64,000 bases of DNA from Hymenobacter telluris (GTDB lineage Bacteria > Bacteroidota > Bacteroidia > Cytophagales > Hymenobacteraceae). Made by a program: the position numbers and the translations under genes. This document shows positions 26,958-36,306 of the stretch, piece after piece. The notes under the pieces were generated by a model. That model worked only from the letters and a program-made list of their open reading frames with translations, was not told where the DNA came from and ran no database searches. The DNA lies in NCBI RefSeq assembly GCF_017313265.1, contig NZ_JAFLQZ010000004.1, forward strand, positions 482,037 to 546,036, given 5' to 3'. Position 1 is the stretch's first letter. Every line of letters starts with the position of its first letter.

Positions 26958-28147
26958 TATCGAGGTAGGAAGATGCGGAACGTGGTGCCCTGTCCTACTT
27001 TGCTCTCCACTGCCACCCGCCCGCCGGCTTGGCGCACCAGCCTGTTAACCAGGTACAGCCCCATGCCGGAGCCCGCCACCTCGGGGTGAAACCGACGGAA
27101 CAGCTGAAACAGCTCTGGCCCGTGACGCTCCAGATTGATGCCGCGGCCGTTGTCTTGCACGCTTAGCACCGGCGCGCCGTCTACTAGCGCCGTGCTTACC
27201 CGGATATGCGCCGGCCGGCTGGGGTCGGCGTATTTGAGGGCGTTGCTGAGCAGGTTGAACAGCATACTGTGCAAGCTGGGCCGCGCCAGTTGCAGCGTGG
27301 GGATGGCCGAGAAATCCAGCGTGAACGTGGCCGGTGGGTCAATGCCCGGCAGGCTCCGGATTATTTCTTCGGTAATCGGCTGGAGGGCCACTGCCTCGTT
27401 GGGCACCTGTTCCAGTTCCCGCTGCTGCTGCACCACTGCCGTTAGCCCGCCAATCGTATCCAGAATCTGCTGCAAAGCTTCCTCAAACATCAGCACCATG
27501 CTGGTGGCGGCGGGGTCGTGGAAAGTGGCGCTGTGCTTGAGCTCGGTGAACAGCCCGGCCATGTTGTCGATGGGCTGGCGCAGATCGTGGGAGGCGGTGT
27601 ACACAAAGCTGTCCAGGTCGGCGTTGATGCGGGTGAGCTGCTCGTTTTTGCGTTGCAGTTGCTCATTGGCTTTCGCTAGCTGCTCGCGCTGCTGCTCGGC
27701 GTGGTCTTTAGCCCGCAGCAATTCGGCCTCGTACTTGCGGCGCTCGGTGATGTCGAACAACGTTACGCGGACTACCAACGGCTGCTGGTCGGCGTCGCGC
27801 AGCAGGGCGCAGTTCATCAGCACAGGCAGCGTGGTTCGGTCTTTGCGCCGCAGCAGGTAGCTGATTTCGCGCACCTGCCCTTGCAGCAGCAGCAAGGGCA
27901 CGCAATGAGTTTCGTAGTGCAGGCGCCCGCCAATGGTGAACAGGTCTTGTAGCGCCATGTGCGCCACCAACTCGTTGCGTGTGTAGCCAAGCAAATCGAG
28001 CAACGTTTGGTTGACTTTGATTAGCGTACCATCAGGCAGGCAGGAGCAGTAGCCGCAGGGCGCGTGCTCGTAAAATTCGTCGAGGTTTTCCTGGGTCAGG
28101 CGCAGGTCTAGCTCGGGTAGTTGCTCATCGTCAGCGGCATCACTCAT
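26957..28147 (-). CDS. PAS-domain sensor histidine kinase
   Basis: 396 residues from the ATG at 28147. The frame is open to 28225, but that stretch overlaps the end of the hydrolase gene. A PAS domain (about 20-135; LLGYTRNELVAHM, ending VRVTLFDITERRKYEAEL) leads into a coiled coil and an HWE/HisKA-like dimerisation segment with the phosphorylatable His in FVYTASHDLRQP. The ATPase domain has LLSNALKYADP (N box) and DNGRGI, GSGMGLYLV (G boxes). No membrane segments, so it is cytoplasmic. It starts 2 nt after the RsbQ-like gene, which implies one transcript. No response regulator is adjacent. Confidence 0.88.
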   Translation of the reverse strand: MSDAADDEQLPELDLRLTQENLDEFYEHAPCGYCSCLPDGTLIKVNQTLLDLLGYTRNELVAHMALQDLFTIGGRLHYETHCVPLLLLQGQVREISYLLRRKDRTTLPVLMNCALLRDADQQPLVVRVTLFDITERRKYEAELLRAKDHAEQQREQLAKANEQLQRKNEQLTRINADLDSFVYTASHDLRQPIDNMAGLFTELKHSATFHDPAATSMVLMFEEALQQILDTIGGLTAVVQQQRELEQVPNEAVALQPITEEIIRSLPGIDPPATFTLDFSAIPTLQLARPSLHSMLFNLLSNALKYADPSRPAHIRVSTALVDGAPVLSVQDNGRGINLERHGPELFQLFRRFHPEVAGSGMGLYLVNRLVRQAGGRVAVESKVGQGTTFRIFLPR

Positions 28148-28149
28148 GG

Positions 28150-28977
28150 CTATGGCGTTGGCGTAGAACGAAGAAACTGTTGGATAGCGGCAATAGTAGC
28201 CTGGGGCACACTCAGATGCGGGCAATGGCCCGACGTATCCAGCACCACCAGCTCACTATCAGGCATATAACGGTGCATATACGTGCCTACAGCTAGCGGG
28301 GCAATTACATCGTAGGCGCACTGCAAAATCAGGCTGGGCGTGCGTACCAACAGCAAATCAGCCCGGTTATCACCTAGGAAGGTGACGCGGGCAAAATGCT
28401 GGGCAATGGCTGGATCGGTGCTACAGAAACTAGTGTTTAGCTCGGTAGTAAGTTCCGACCGGCTAGGCTGGCCCATCACTACGGGGGTGAAAGCGCCCGA
28501 CCAGCCCAGGTAGTTGTTGCCCATGTCTTCGAGTAGGTCGTTGATGTCGACAGGCTCGAAACCGCCGGTGTAGCCGACGTCGTTGAGGTAACGGGGCGAA
28601 GGCGCTACCAGCACCAATTGCGCTACCCGCGTGGGCTCTTCAATAGCGGCCAGCATGGCAATAATGGCTCCTACCGAATGGCCTACCAGCACCACGTCGT
28701 GCAAATCCAGCGCGCCAAGCACTTGCAGCACATCCTCGGCATGGGCGTCCAACGAACTGTAATGCGCAGGGTCGTAAGCGGCTAGGTTGGACCGCCCGGC
28801 ACCCACCAAATCAAGCAGCACCACCCGGTAGTCGGCAGCGAAAACGGGGGCCACCAACCGCCACATCTGTTGGTTGCAGCCGAAACCATGCACGAACACC
28901 ATAGCCTGCTTTCCTTCTCCCGAGACGGTAACATTGTTACGCTTTAAAACATCCATAACAGCCTGCTCATCAATCAA
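28150..28977 (-). CDS. rsbQ: RsbQ-like alpha/beta hydrolase
   Basis: 275 residues. It matches Bacillus RsbQ along its length: RNNVTVSGEGKQAMVFVHGF, GCNQQMWRLVAPVF, GHSVGAIIAMLA (nucleophile Ser), SPRYLNDVGYTGGFE, FCSTDPAIAQHFA, CAYDVIAPLAVGTYMH (Asp) and GHCPHLSVP (His). In Bacillus, RsbQ works with the PAS-domain phosphatase RsbP in energy-stress signalling, and the family is related to plant KAI2/D14 receptors. Here it is followed at once by a PAS histidine kinase, so it probably makes, or is, the signal for that PAS domain. That link is inference. Confidence 0.9.
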   Translation of the reverse strand: MIDEQAVMDVLKRNNVTVSGEGKQAMVFVHGFGCNQQMWRLVAPVFAADYRVVLLDLVGAGRSNLAAYDPAHYSSLDAHAEDVLQVLGALDLHDVVLVGHSVGAIIAMLAAIEEPTRVAQLVLVAPSPRYLNDVGYTGGFEPVDINDLLEDMGNNYLGWSGAFTPVVMGQPSRSELTTELNTSFCSTDPAIAQHFARVTFLGDNRADLLLVRTPSLILQCAYDVIAPLAVGTYMHRYMPDSELVVLDTSGHCPHLSVPQATIAAIQQFLRSTPTP

Positions 28978-29124
28978 CAGTGATAGAAATCAGCCGAGTA
29001 AGCTCCACCTTACCAAAGCGCTAAGGTAGGGCTTACCACGTACTGCACGCGCTTACACGGCCTGTATTCTGATTGTACACCTGCCTTTTCAAGGGGCTTT
29101 CCCTAGCTCGACAATACAAGCTGC

Positions 29125-31674
29125 CTACTGCTTGCCCGCCAAGAACCGCCGCAGATGCGGAGCCGTGCGGCTGCCCTTCGCCTGGGCTACCTCAGCGGGC
29201 GGACCGGCCACTACCACTTGGCCGCCTTCGTCGCCGGCACCGGGGCCCATGTCCAGCACGTAATCGGAGTGGTCCACTACGCGCATGTCGTGCTCCACTA
29301 CAATGACCGTGTTGCCGGCTTCCACCAGGCCGTTGAGCTGAGTCAGGAGCTTTTCCACGTCGGAGGGGTGCAGGCCGGTGGTGGGCTCGTCGAGCACGTA
29401 GAGGGAGTTGCCGCGCTGAGTGCGTTGCAGCTCGGTGGCCAGCTTGATGCGCTGGGCCTCCCCGCCCGACAACTCGGTGGCGGGCTGGCCGAGGCGCAGG
29501 TAGCCAAGGCCGACTTCGCGCAGCACCGTGAGGGCACGGTGCACCAGCGGCTCGTCGCTGAAGAACTCCCAGGCGGCGTCCACGGTCAAACCCAGCACCT
29601 CGGCAATGTTCTTGTCGCGGTACGTGACTTCCAGGGTTTTGGCGTTGTAGCGGGCCCCGTGACACACCGGGCAGGGCGCGTACACGCTCGGCAGAAACAG
29701 CAGCTCCACCATCACAAAACCCTCGCCCTGGCAGTTCTCGCAACGGCCTTTGGCCACGTTGAACGAGAACCGGCCGGCATCATAGCGGCGCTTTTTGGCT
29801 TCGGGTGTGGCTGCAAACAGCTTGCGCACGTGGTCGAAGAGGCCGGTGTACGTGGCCATGTTGGAGCGTGGTGTGCGGCCAATCGGCTTCTGGTCTACGC
29901 GCACTAGCCGCTTGATGTGCTCCATGCCTGCTACAATGCGGCCGCCGGTTTCGGGCGCGGCGGCTTGTTCTAGGGGGTCGGTGCCTTCTTCCTCTTCGGC
30001 AGCTACTTCTAGGCCCAACTGCCCGGCTACCAACTCCACCAACACCTGACTCACGAGGCTGGATTTGCCCGACCCCGACACGCCCGTAACGGTGGTGAAC
30101 ACGCCCAGCGGAAATTGCACAGCCAGGTTTTGCAAGTTGTTGCGCGTGACGCCCGCCAGTTGCAGCCAGCCGCTCGGCGTGCGGGGCTCCCGCGTTTCTT
30201 CGGCGGCAGTGGCAAACAAGTAGCGGCGCGTTTGCGACGCTTCCACGTCTACCAGGCCGGCGGGCGAGCCGCTGTATAGGATTTCGCCGCCCTGCTCGCC
30301 GGCCGCCGGCCCCACGTCTACCAGCCAATCGGCCTGCCGCACCACATCCAAGTTATGCTCCACTACGAATAGGGAGTTGCCGGCTTGCTTCAGCGCGGCC
30401 AGCGCCGACAGCAAGGCTTCGGTATCAGAAGGATGCAGCCCCGCGGAAGGCTCATCCAACACGTACACTACCCCAAACAGGTTGGAATATAGCTGAGTAG
30501 CCAGTCGCAGCCGTTGCAGCTCCCCCGGCGACAAGGTGGGCGTGCTGCGTTCCAACGACAGGTAGCCTAAGCCTAAATCCAGCAACACTTCCAGCCGGGC
30601 GCACAAGTCGGCGGCAATGCGCTGAGCTACAATAGCTTGTTCGGGGTGGTCGGCGTCGTGCTGCTGGCGGCCGGTGGTGGCGCTGTCGGCATAAGGTTTC
30701 AGCAGGGCCGCCACGCGTTTGAGGGGCTGCTGCGAGAAATCGGCAATGTCGAGGCCCGCAAATTTCACCGACAACGACTCGGGCCGCAGGCGCTTGCCGT
30801 GGCACATGGGGCACTCGGTGCTGAGCATGTACTGCAAGGCCCGCTTCTTCATCAGCGGGCTCTGGGTGGTGGCGAAGGTGTGGAGCACGTGCCGTTTCAC
30901 GCCCGTAAACGTACCCATGTAGTTGGGCGGCTCCTTGCGCTTGAGGGCGCGCTTGGTTTCCTCGGGCGAATAGCCGGGGTACACGGGCACCACCGGCTGC
31001 TCCTCAGTGAACAGAATCCAGTCCCGGTCCTGCTGGGGCAAGTCGCGCCAGGGCGTGTCCACGTCGTAGCCCAGGGTCACGAGGATGTCGCGCTGGTTTT
31101 GGCCGCCCCAGGCTTGCGGCCAGGCGGCAATGGCCCGCTCCCGGATGGTGAGCGAGGGGTCGGGCACCATGGTTTGCTCGGTTACTTCGTAGATGCGGCC
31201 CAGGCCGTGGCAGGTGGGGCAGGCGCCTTCGGGCGTGTTCGGCGAAAAGGCTTCGGCGTAGATGATGCCTTGCCCCGCCGGGTACTCGCCGGCCCGCGAG
31301 TAGAGCATGCGCACCAGGTTGGAGAGCGTGGTAACCGAGCCCACCGACGAGCGGGTAGTGGGCGTGCCGCGCTGCTGCTGCAAGGCCACGGCCGGCGGCA
31401 ACCCGTCAATAGTGTCCACTTCGGGCACCGACATCTGGTGAAACAGCCGCCGCGCATACGGCGACACCGATTCCAGGTAGCGCCGCTGGGCCTCGGCGTA
31501 CAGCGTGCCAAAAGCCAACGACGACTTGCCAGAGCCCGACACGCCAGTGAATACCACCAGCGCATCCCGCGGAATGTCCACGTCGATGTTCTTGAGGTTG
31601 TGCTCCCGCGCCCCCCGGACGCGCACGAAACCGGGGAAATTCTGTTGGGAAGTGGGGTGCGAATTTTTTGCCAT
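29125..31674 (-). CDS. UvrA-like ABC ATPase lacking the UvrB-binding domain (UvrA2 type)
   Basis: 849 residues against about 940 for canonical UvrA. Both ABC modules are complete: [12 protein letters not shown] and [12 protein letters not shown] (Walker A), [12 protein letters not shown] and [12 protein letters not shown] (signatures), and [11 protein letters not shown] and [11 protein letters not shown] (Walker B). The second zinc module is intact ([10 protein letters not shown] ... [10 protein letters not shown]). After LYSRAGEYP the sequence jumps to [20 protein letters not shown], so the UvrB-binding domain and half of the first zinc module are missing. It may act in DNA-damage or drug tolerance without UvrB. 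The [14 protein letters not shown] leader is normal for the group. Confidence 0.9.
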   Translation of the reverse strand: MAKNSHPTSQQNFPGFVRVRGAREHNLKNIDVDIPRDALVVFTGVSGSGKSSLAFGTLYAEAQRRYLESVSPYARRLFHQMSVPEVDTIDGLPPAVALQQQRGTPTTRSSVGSVTTLSNLVRMLYSRAGEYPAGQGIIYAEAFSPNTPEGACPTCHGLGRIYEVTEQTMVPDPSLTIRERAIAAWPQAWGGQNQRDILVTLGYDVDTPWRDLPQQDRDWILFTEEQPVVPVYPGYSPEETKRALKRKEPPNYMGTFTGVKRHVLHTFATTQSPLMKKRALQYMLSTECPMCHGKRLRPESLSVKFAGLDIADFSQQPLKRVAALLKPYADSATTGRQQHDADHPEQAIVAQRIAADLCARLEVLLDLGLGYLSLERSTPTLSPGELQRLRLATQLYSNLFGVVYVLDEPSAGLHPSDTEALLSALAALKQAGNSLFVVEHNLDVVRQADWLVDVGPAAGEQGGEILYSGSPAGLVDVEASQTRRYLFATAAEETREPRTPSGWLQLAGVTRNNLQNLAVQFPLGVFTTVTGVSGSGKSSLVSQVLVELVAGQLGLEVAAEEEEGTDPLEQAAAPETGGRIVAGMEHIKRLVRVDQKPIGRTPRSNMATYTGLFDHVRKLFAATPEAKKRRYDAGRFSFNVAKGRCENCQGEGFVMVELLFLPSVYAPCPVCHGARYNAKTLEVTYRDKNIAEVLGLTVDAAWEFFSDEPLVHRALTVLREVGLGYLRLGQPATELSGGEAQRIKLATELQRTQRGNSLYVLDEPTTGLHPSDVEKLLTQLNGLVEAGNTVIVVEHDMRVVDHSDYVLDMGPGAGDEGGQVVVAGPPAEVAQAKGSRTAPHLRRFLAGKQ

Positions 31675-31808
31675 GGCAGGGAAGCGTATCAGGTAACAGC
31701 TGCCGGCTATACGCAGGCAAACTGAAACCTGCCGAACGGCTTTTTGGCGTGGTAATGAAACCTCAACAGCAGTTTGCGGTATTCTTTACTTCCATCTTAT
31801 TCTTTGCC

Positions 31809-32486
31809 ATGCGCTTACTACTGGTCGAGGACGAACCCAAACTGGCGTCGTTCATCCAAAAAGGCTTCCAAAACGAAGGCTACGAGCTTGACGTGGCCTA
31901 CGACGGACGCATGGGCCAGTCGTTGTTTCGGAAGAACGAGTACGACCTAGTGATACTCGACGTGAACCTACCCTACATCAACGGCTTCGAGCTGTGCCGG
32001 CTGATTCGGGTGGACCACCCGCGCATGCCGGTGCTGCTGCTCACCGCCCTCGACAGCCTCGAAGACAAGGTGGAAGGCTTCGAAGCGGGCACCGACGACT
32101 ACCTGGTGAAGCCGTTCAAGTTTCAGGAGCTGCTGCTGCGTACCCGCGCCCTCATCAAGCGCAGCTCCGATTCCACATCGGTGAAGCGGGTGTTGCAGCT
32201 CGCCGACCTAGAGCTGAACCTGGAAGCCAAAACCGTGAGCCGGGCCGGCCAGCGCATTGATTTGACCACCAAGGAGTACGCGTTGCTGGAATACCTGCTC
32301 ACCCACCAAGGCAAGGTGATAAGCCGGGTAGATATCAGCGAGAAAGTGTGGGAGCTGGGCTTCGACACCAACACCAACGTCATCGACGTGTACATCAGCC
32401 ACCTCCGCAAAAAACTCGACAAAGGCCACGACCCAAAACTCATTCACACCATAGTAGGCATGGGCTACGTAATGCGGGCCGATTGA
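31809..32486 (+). CDS. OmpR-family response regulator
   Basis: 225 residues from the ATG at 31809, where the receiver begins (MRLLLVEDEPKLASFIQKGF). The upstream open frame to 31668 overlaps the uvrA start and is not needed. Phospho-acceptor D51 is in VILDVNLP, with the Lys in YLVKPFKFQE. The winged-helix DNA-binding domain (about 130-222) ends VDVYISHLRKKLDKGHDPK. It is paired with the histidine kinase at 32767; a 43-bp inverted repeat separates the two. Confidence 0.93.
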   Translation: MRLLLVEDEPKLASFIQKGFQNEGYELDVAYDGRMGQSLFRKNEYDLVILDVNLPYINGFELCRLIRVDHPRMPVLLLTALDSLEDKVEGFEAGTDDYLVKPFKFQELLLRTRALIKRSSDSTSVKRVLQLADLELNLEAKTVSRAGQRIDLTTKEYALLEYLLTHQGKVISRVDISEKVWELGFDTNTNVIDVYISHLRKKLDKGHDPKLIHTIVGMGYVMRAD

Positions 32487-32577
32487 ACGGCACTCTCAAC
32501 AGGTTCGCACCCTACTCCCCCCTCTCTCGAACGTCATGCAGAGGCGCAGCCGAAGCATCTCGCGTGCTGACGTTGCC

Positions 32578-32690
32578 AAACTAACCGTCATGCTGAGCGC
32601 AGCCGAAGCATCTCTCCCGCTTCGTTCTCATAGCGGGAGTTAGTTTGGCGGGAGAGATGCTTCGGCTGCGCTCAGCATGACGGTTAGTTT
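32578..32690. repeat. Perfect 43-bp inverted repeat, GTCATGCTGAGCGCAGCC family
   Basis: Arms 32578-32620 and 32648-32690 match exactly, with a 27-nt loop. A third, related unit lies just upstream (about 32532-32570, CGTCATGCAGAGGCGCAGCC). The element sits between a response regulator and its kinase. In RNA it would form a very stable hairpin that could lower kinase expression relative to the regulator. Confidence 0.9.
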
Positions 32691-32766
32691 ATATCAATAC
32701 CAGGATGCGGCACTGCTCCAGCTAGACCAGCAGAACATCAAACTCACCACTTCACCATTTCACCTC

Positions 32767-34143
32767 ATGCTGGTTCGGAACAGGCTGATTTTGCGGTTTA
32801 TGGTGCTGGTGACTACCATTCAGCTCTGCCTGACGGCCTTTATTTACTACTACAGCGACCAAGCGCGCCGCTCACGCTTCTATCACCGCCTGGAAACCCG
32901 CGCCCGGCAGTCGGCCAGTTTGCTGATTCATCGGCTGGATTTGAACCCGAAAGTGCTGGGCAACTTCCGCAAGGAAGATTTGCTGACCATGCACAACGGC
33001 CGCATCAGCATTTACGATGGGCAGCAAAAACTGCGGTTTCACATTCAGCAGCACGACACCGAGCCACTGCGCCAGCGCGACGCTGAGTTGATGCCTCGTA
33101 TTACTGCTCGCAAGCCAGCGCGCTTTCGGGTGGGCGAGGTGGAAACCCTGGGCGTGCTGGTACGCCACCACGGGCAGCGGTACTGGCTGTTTATGGCCGG
33201 GCGCGACTACTACGGCGGGCTAGAATTTGCCACGCTCCGCCTGATTTTGGTGGTGGGCAACCTGGGGGCTATGGTGCTGATTACACTGGCCGCTGGCCTG
33301 TTTGCTGACCGGTCGTTGAAGCCGCTGGCGCGCATGGTGACGGAGGTGGACAGCATCCGGGCGCCGCACCTGAACCGGCGAGTGAACGAAGGCAACGGGC
33401 GCGACGAAATTGCCCGATTGGCCATCACCTTCAACCGCATGTTGGGCGGGCTGGAACGGGCTTTCGAGACGCAGAAAAGCTTTTTCGCCCACGCCTCGCA
33501 CGAGTTGCGCACGCCCCTGGCCAACCTGCTTGCCACCCTGGAAACATCCGCCGCCTACGATACCAGCCTGCCCGAAACCAAGCGCAGCATCGACTCGGCG
33601 CTGGAAGAAACGCAGGCCATCATCGAGCTAACCAACGGCCTGCTGGCCCTGGCCAAAGCCGAAGATGCCACGTTTCGGCGCACCCAGGTGGCCTTGGATG
33701 AATGCGTGGTTCAGGCCATTGCGGCGGGTTCCAGCAAGTATCCGGGGCGGGCCATTCAGCTGGAAGTAGGCGAGTGGCCGGAAGCCGCCGAAGACCTGTT
33801 TGCGGTGCTCGGCAACGAGCAGTTACTTGCCACGGCCATCTTCAACCTGCTCGATAACGCCTGCAAATACAGCACCCAAGCCGTGGTGGTATCGTTGCGC
33901 TACGCCACGGCCCGCACGGTGCAGCTAACCGTAGCCGACACCGGCATTGGCATGGTGCCCCACGAGGTGGAACGCGTGCGGGAGCCTTTGTACCGGGCCG
34001 AAAACGGCCAAACCGCACCCGGCTACGGCCTCGGGCTGGCCATCACCGACCGGATAATCAGGGCCCACGGCGGCAGCCTGAGCATAGCGTCGGTGCTGGG
34101 CGAGGGCACCACGTCCACGATGCTGTTGCCGGCGGTGGTGTAA
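32767..34143 (+). CDS. Two-transmembrane sensor histidine kinase with HAMP domain
   Basis: 458 residues from the ATG at 32767. The open frame to 32677 runs into the inverted repeat, so the inner start is preferred. TM1 at about 8-28 (LILRFMVLVTTIQLCLTAFI), a periplasmic sensor of about 120 residues, TM2 at about 160-180, HAMP, then the HisKA box FFAHASHELRTPLANL and an ATPase domain with LFNLLDNACKYS, DTGIGM and GYGLGLAI. It should phosphorylate the OmpR-type regulator upstream. The two small downstream genes, one a periplasmic lipoprotein, may be its targets or modulators. Confidence 0.92.
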   Translation: MLVRNRLILRFMVLVTTIQLCLTAFIYYYSDQARRSRFYHRLETRARQSASLLIHRLDLNPKVLGNFRKEDLLTMHNGRISIYDGQQKLRFHIQQHDTEPLRQRDAELMPRITARKPARFRVGEVETLGVLVRHHGQRYWLFMAGRDYYGGLEFATLRLILVVGNLGAMVLITLAAGLFADRSLKPLARMVTEVDSIRAPHLNRRVNEGNGRDEIARLAITFNRMLGGLERAFETQKSFFAHASHELRTPLANLLATLETSAAYDTSLPETKRSIDSALEETQAIIELTNGLLALAKAEDATFRRTQVALDECVVQAIAAGSSKYPGRAIQLEVGEWPEAAEDLFAVLGNEQLLATAIFNLLDNACKYSTQAVVVSLRYATARTVQLTVADTGIGMVPHEVERVREPLYRAENGQTAPGYGLGLAITDRIIRAHGGSLSIASVLGEGTTSTMLLPAVV

Positions 34144-34242
34144 CACCGGGCCGTACGGCCGAGCTTTCATGTCTTTTAACATAGCGTTCAGACGGTTTTA
34201 ATGTTGACGACGGTTGTTTGCACCGTATTCAACACCAACCGC

Positions 34243-34563
34243 ATGCCCACGTCTTCCCGCTTTTCCTTGCTCAATTGGCTGCTAGCGGGCATCATGGGTT
34301 TGTCGTTGGCGCTCAACGCCTACCTGCTCACGCCCCATTACTCCACGCCTGGCAGCCGGTGGCTGATTGGCATTGCCGACGACATGTGGGACGAGGATGA
34401 CGACGACGACACCGACAACTACCGTGAATCGAGGGCGGCGCTGGCCGACGAGCTGCGCCGCACCCGCTTGCAGCTGGAATACTGCCGCGACAGTTGCCAG
34501 GCGGTAAGCACGGCCACGCCCGCGCCAACAGCGGTTCCGCTTATTACGCCGGCCGCTCCCTAA
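34243..34563 (+). CDS. Small single-membrane-span protein, unknown
   Basis: About 106 residues from the ATG at 34243; an upstream ATG at 34201 would add 14 residues. One membrane helix at about 10-30 (NWLLAGIMGLSLALNAYLL), then a striking acidic run (DDMWDEDDDDD) and a helical stretch with two cysteines (YCRDSCQAV). Not recognised. Its place, 100 nt after the kinase and before a PepSY-like lipoprotein, and its topology (tail in the periplasm) recall the periplasmic accessory proteins of Cpx-like metal or envelope stress systems. The acidic run could bind metal. That is inference. Confidence 0.6.
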   Translation: MPTSSRFSLLNWLLAGIMGLSLALNAYLLTPHYSTPGSRWLIGIADDMWDEDDDDDTDNYRESRAALADELRRTRLQLEYCRDSCQAVSTATPAPTAVPLITPAAP

Positions 34564-34658
34564 CCTTGTTTTTTTGCTTGCAGAACCTGCTACGGTAGGC
34601 TCTGTGAAGCTGTACTTACCACCTGAAAACAAACTTTTCTCACTTAACCCAACACCCC

Positions 34659-35120
34659 ATGAAACTCTCCAGACACCTGCTGTTGCTGCCCGGCCTGTTG
34701 CTCCTCGCCTGTAACAAAGACGACTCCGACGATGTGAAGCCCAATGAGGTGCCCGAAGTAGTGAAAACCAGCTTCGCTACGCGCTTCACCACGGTTACCA
34801 ACCTGGAATGGGAGAAAAAAGGCGACGACTACGAAGCCGAGTTCGACGTGAATACCGTGGACTATAAGGCGCTGCTGAACCCGAGCGGCACTATCCTCAA
34901 ATACAAGTACGACATTCCGACTGCCGAGCTGCCCGCCGCCGTGCAAGCCACCATCACCCAGAAATACGCCGGCATGCGCATCGACGAAGCCGAGAAGCTG
35001 TTTCAGGGCACCGAAGAAACCACTTTCTACCAAGTTGACCTCGACAGCAACGGCCAGGACAAAGACGTGGTATTCTCGGCCGATGGCCAGGAAGTAACCA
35101 CCCCCGCTTACTGGGACTAG
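34659..35120 (+). CDS. PepSY-like lipoprotein
   Basis: 153 residues. A lipoprotein signal ends LLLLLAC|NKDDSDD. It is followed by two PepSY-like halves: VPEVVKTSFATRFTTVTNLEWEKK-type and LPAAVQATITQKYAGMRIDEAEK-type, each a helix plus strands (YEAEFDV, FYQVDLD). The pattern matches the Bacteroidota 'PepSY-like / putative beta-lactamase-inhibitor-like' family, whose role is unknown. It follows a two-component system and is a plausible member of its regulon. Confidence 0.72.
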   Translation: MKLSRHLLLLPGLLLLACNKDDSDDVKPNEVPEVVKTSFATRFTTVTNLEWEKKGDDYEAEFDVNTVDYKALLNPSGTILKYKYDIPTAELPAAVQATITQKYAGMRIDEAEKLFQGTEETTFYQVDLDSNGQDKDVVFSADGQEVTTPAYWD

Positions 35121-35140
35121 TTTTTAGTTGCCGCCCGCTT

Positions 35141-35180
35141 ACAACAAATGCCTGGAAATCAATTTTCAGGCATTTGTTGT
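35141..35180. terminator. 14-bp stem, likely transcript end of the two-component cluster
   Basis: ACAACAAATGCCTG (35141-35154) pairs with CAGGCATTTGTTGT (35167-35180) around a 12-nt loop, 20 nt after the PepSY gene stop. There is no downstream T-run, so termination is uncertain. Confidence 0.4.
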
Positions 35181-35190
35181 ACCCGGCAGC

Positions 35191-35290
35191 GTAGCGCGAA
35201 AATCTGTTTCGCGACGAGCAACGCGAGTATCCGGCACTGCACGCGTGGAAGCTCGCGTTGCTCGTCGTTGCGAAACGGATTTATGTGCGA
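35191..35290. repeat. Imperfect inverted repeat, GTAGCGCGAA type
   Basis: The left arm from 35191 (gtagcgcgaaaatctgtttcgcg, then acgagcaacgcgag) pairs with the right part ending near 35290 over roughly 37 nt, with several mismatches and a 2-nt slip. Its outer end resembles the GTAGCGCGAAGC elements at 1468 and 56828. It makes the upstream portion of the next open frame untrustworthy. Confidence 0.55.
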
Positions 35291-36272
35291 GAATCCACTG
35301 ACACCACTAAATCAGCAACTCTATATTCAACTCATACTCAGGCATGAGCCCGCACAAGAAACCAGCAGCGCACAGCAAATCAGAACAGCAATTGAATGGC
35401 GTAAAACGGTGGCTTCGGCAGGTGAAGGGGGGTGTGGGCTACTCGGACTGCTATTGGCCGGGCCCGCGTGCATGGCCCAGCAAACACCAGTGGCCACTGC
35501 GCCACGGCTCGACTCCTTGCTGGCCCGCGGGCGGGTGGCGTACGGCACAGTGAGCGGGCGGGTGAACCAGTTTCGGCAGCTACCCACGGTGCAACGGCTG
35601 GCGCTGCCGGCCCTGCTGATTGGCTCCGGGGCACTGCTGCGGCATGAAGTGGAAGTATTCGACCTGGAAATAGAAGCCGACGAATCGGTGCGGGCCGGGG
35701 CGCGGGAGCACCTCTCATGGGTGCGCACCCACATCGACGACCAGTTGCGGCACGTGCCGGCCTACGCCACGCTAGGTCTGAGTTTGGCTGGCGTGAAGGG
35801 GCAGCACGGCACCGTGGAGCAAGCGGTACTGTTCGGCCTGATTTACCACCTCAACAATGGCCTAACCAGCAACCTTAAGCGGCTCACGAAAGTGGAGCGC
35901 CCCTACGGTAACGATTTTTCCTCGTTCCCGAGCAGCCACACCAGCGCCGCCTTTGCCGCGGCCCGCTTCATGCACAAGGAGTATGGCAGCCAGAGCGTTT
36001 GGTACAGCGTGGGCGCGTATTCGGTAGCCACCGCTACTGGGGCGCTGCGCATTGCCAAAGACAACCACTGGCTGTCGGATGTGCTGGCGGGGGCCGGCGT
36101 GGGGGTATTGTCTACGGAGTTGGTGTACTGGGCCTATCCCACCCTGCGCCGTACGGCTGCCTCGTTGTGGCACCGCCCCGGCACCCACTCCGCTACTCGC
36201 AGCACCACCCTGCTGATGCCGTTTTACAACCAAGGCGCGTTGGGCGCTACCGTGGTCCTGAGTTTCCGCTGA
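35283..36272 (+). CDS. PAP2-family phosphatase
   Basis: Up to 329 residues. The start is uncertain: ATG at 35283 follows the repeat, while a GTG at 35409 would put an export signal (GLLGLLLAGPACMAQQ) at the N-terminus. PAP2 signatures: KRLTKVERP (C1), FPSSHTSAAFAAA (C2) and LRIAKDNHWLSDVLAG (C3). The active site is expected in the periplasm and acts on a lipid or isoprenoid phosphate such as undecaprenyl pyrophosphate or phosphatidate. The next gene is a paralogue 34 nt downstream. Confidence 0.85.
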   Translation: MCENPLTPLNQQLYIQLILRHEPAQETSSAQQIRTAIEWRKTVASAGEGGCGLLGLLLAGPACMAQQTPVATAPRLDSLLARGRVAYGTVSGRVNQFRQLPTVQRLALPALLIGSGALLRHEVEVFDLEIEADESVRAGAREHLSWVRTHIDDQLRHVPAYATLGLSLAGVKGQHGTVEQAVLFGLIYHLNNGLTSNLKRLTKVERPYGNDFSSFPSSHTSAAFAAARFMHKEYGSQSVWYSVGAYSVATATGALRIAKDNHWLSDVLAGAGVGVLSTELVYWAYPTLRRTAASLWHRPGTHSATRSTTLLMPFYNQGALGATVVLSFR

Positions 36273-36306
36273 TTCGCTTGTCTCGTCGTTTTTCCACTTT
36301 CATTTT

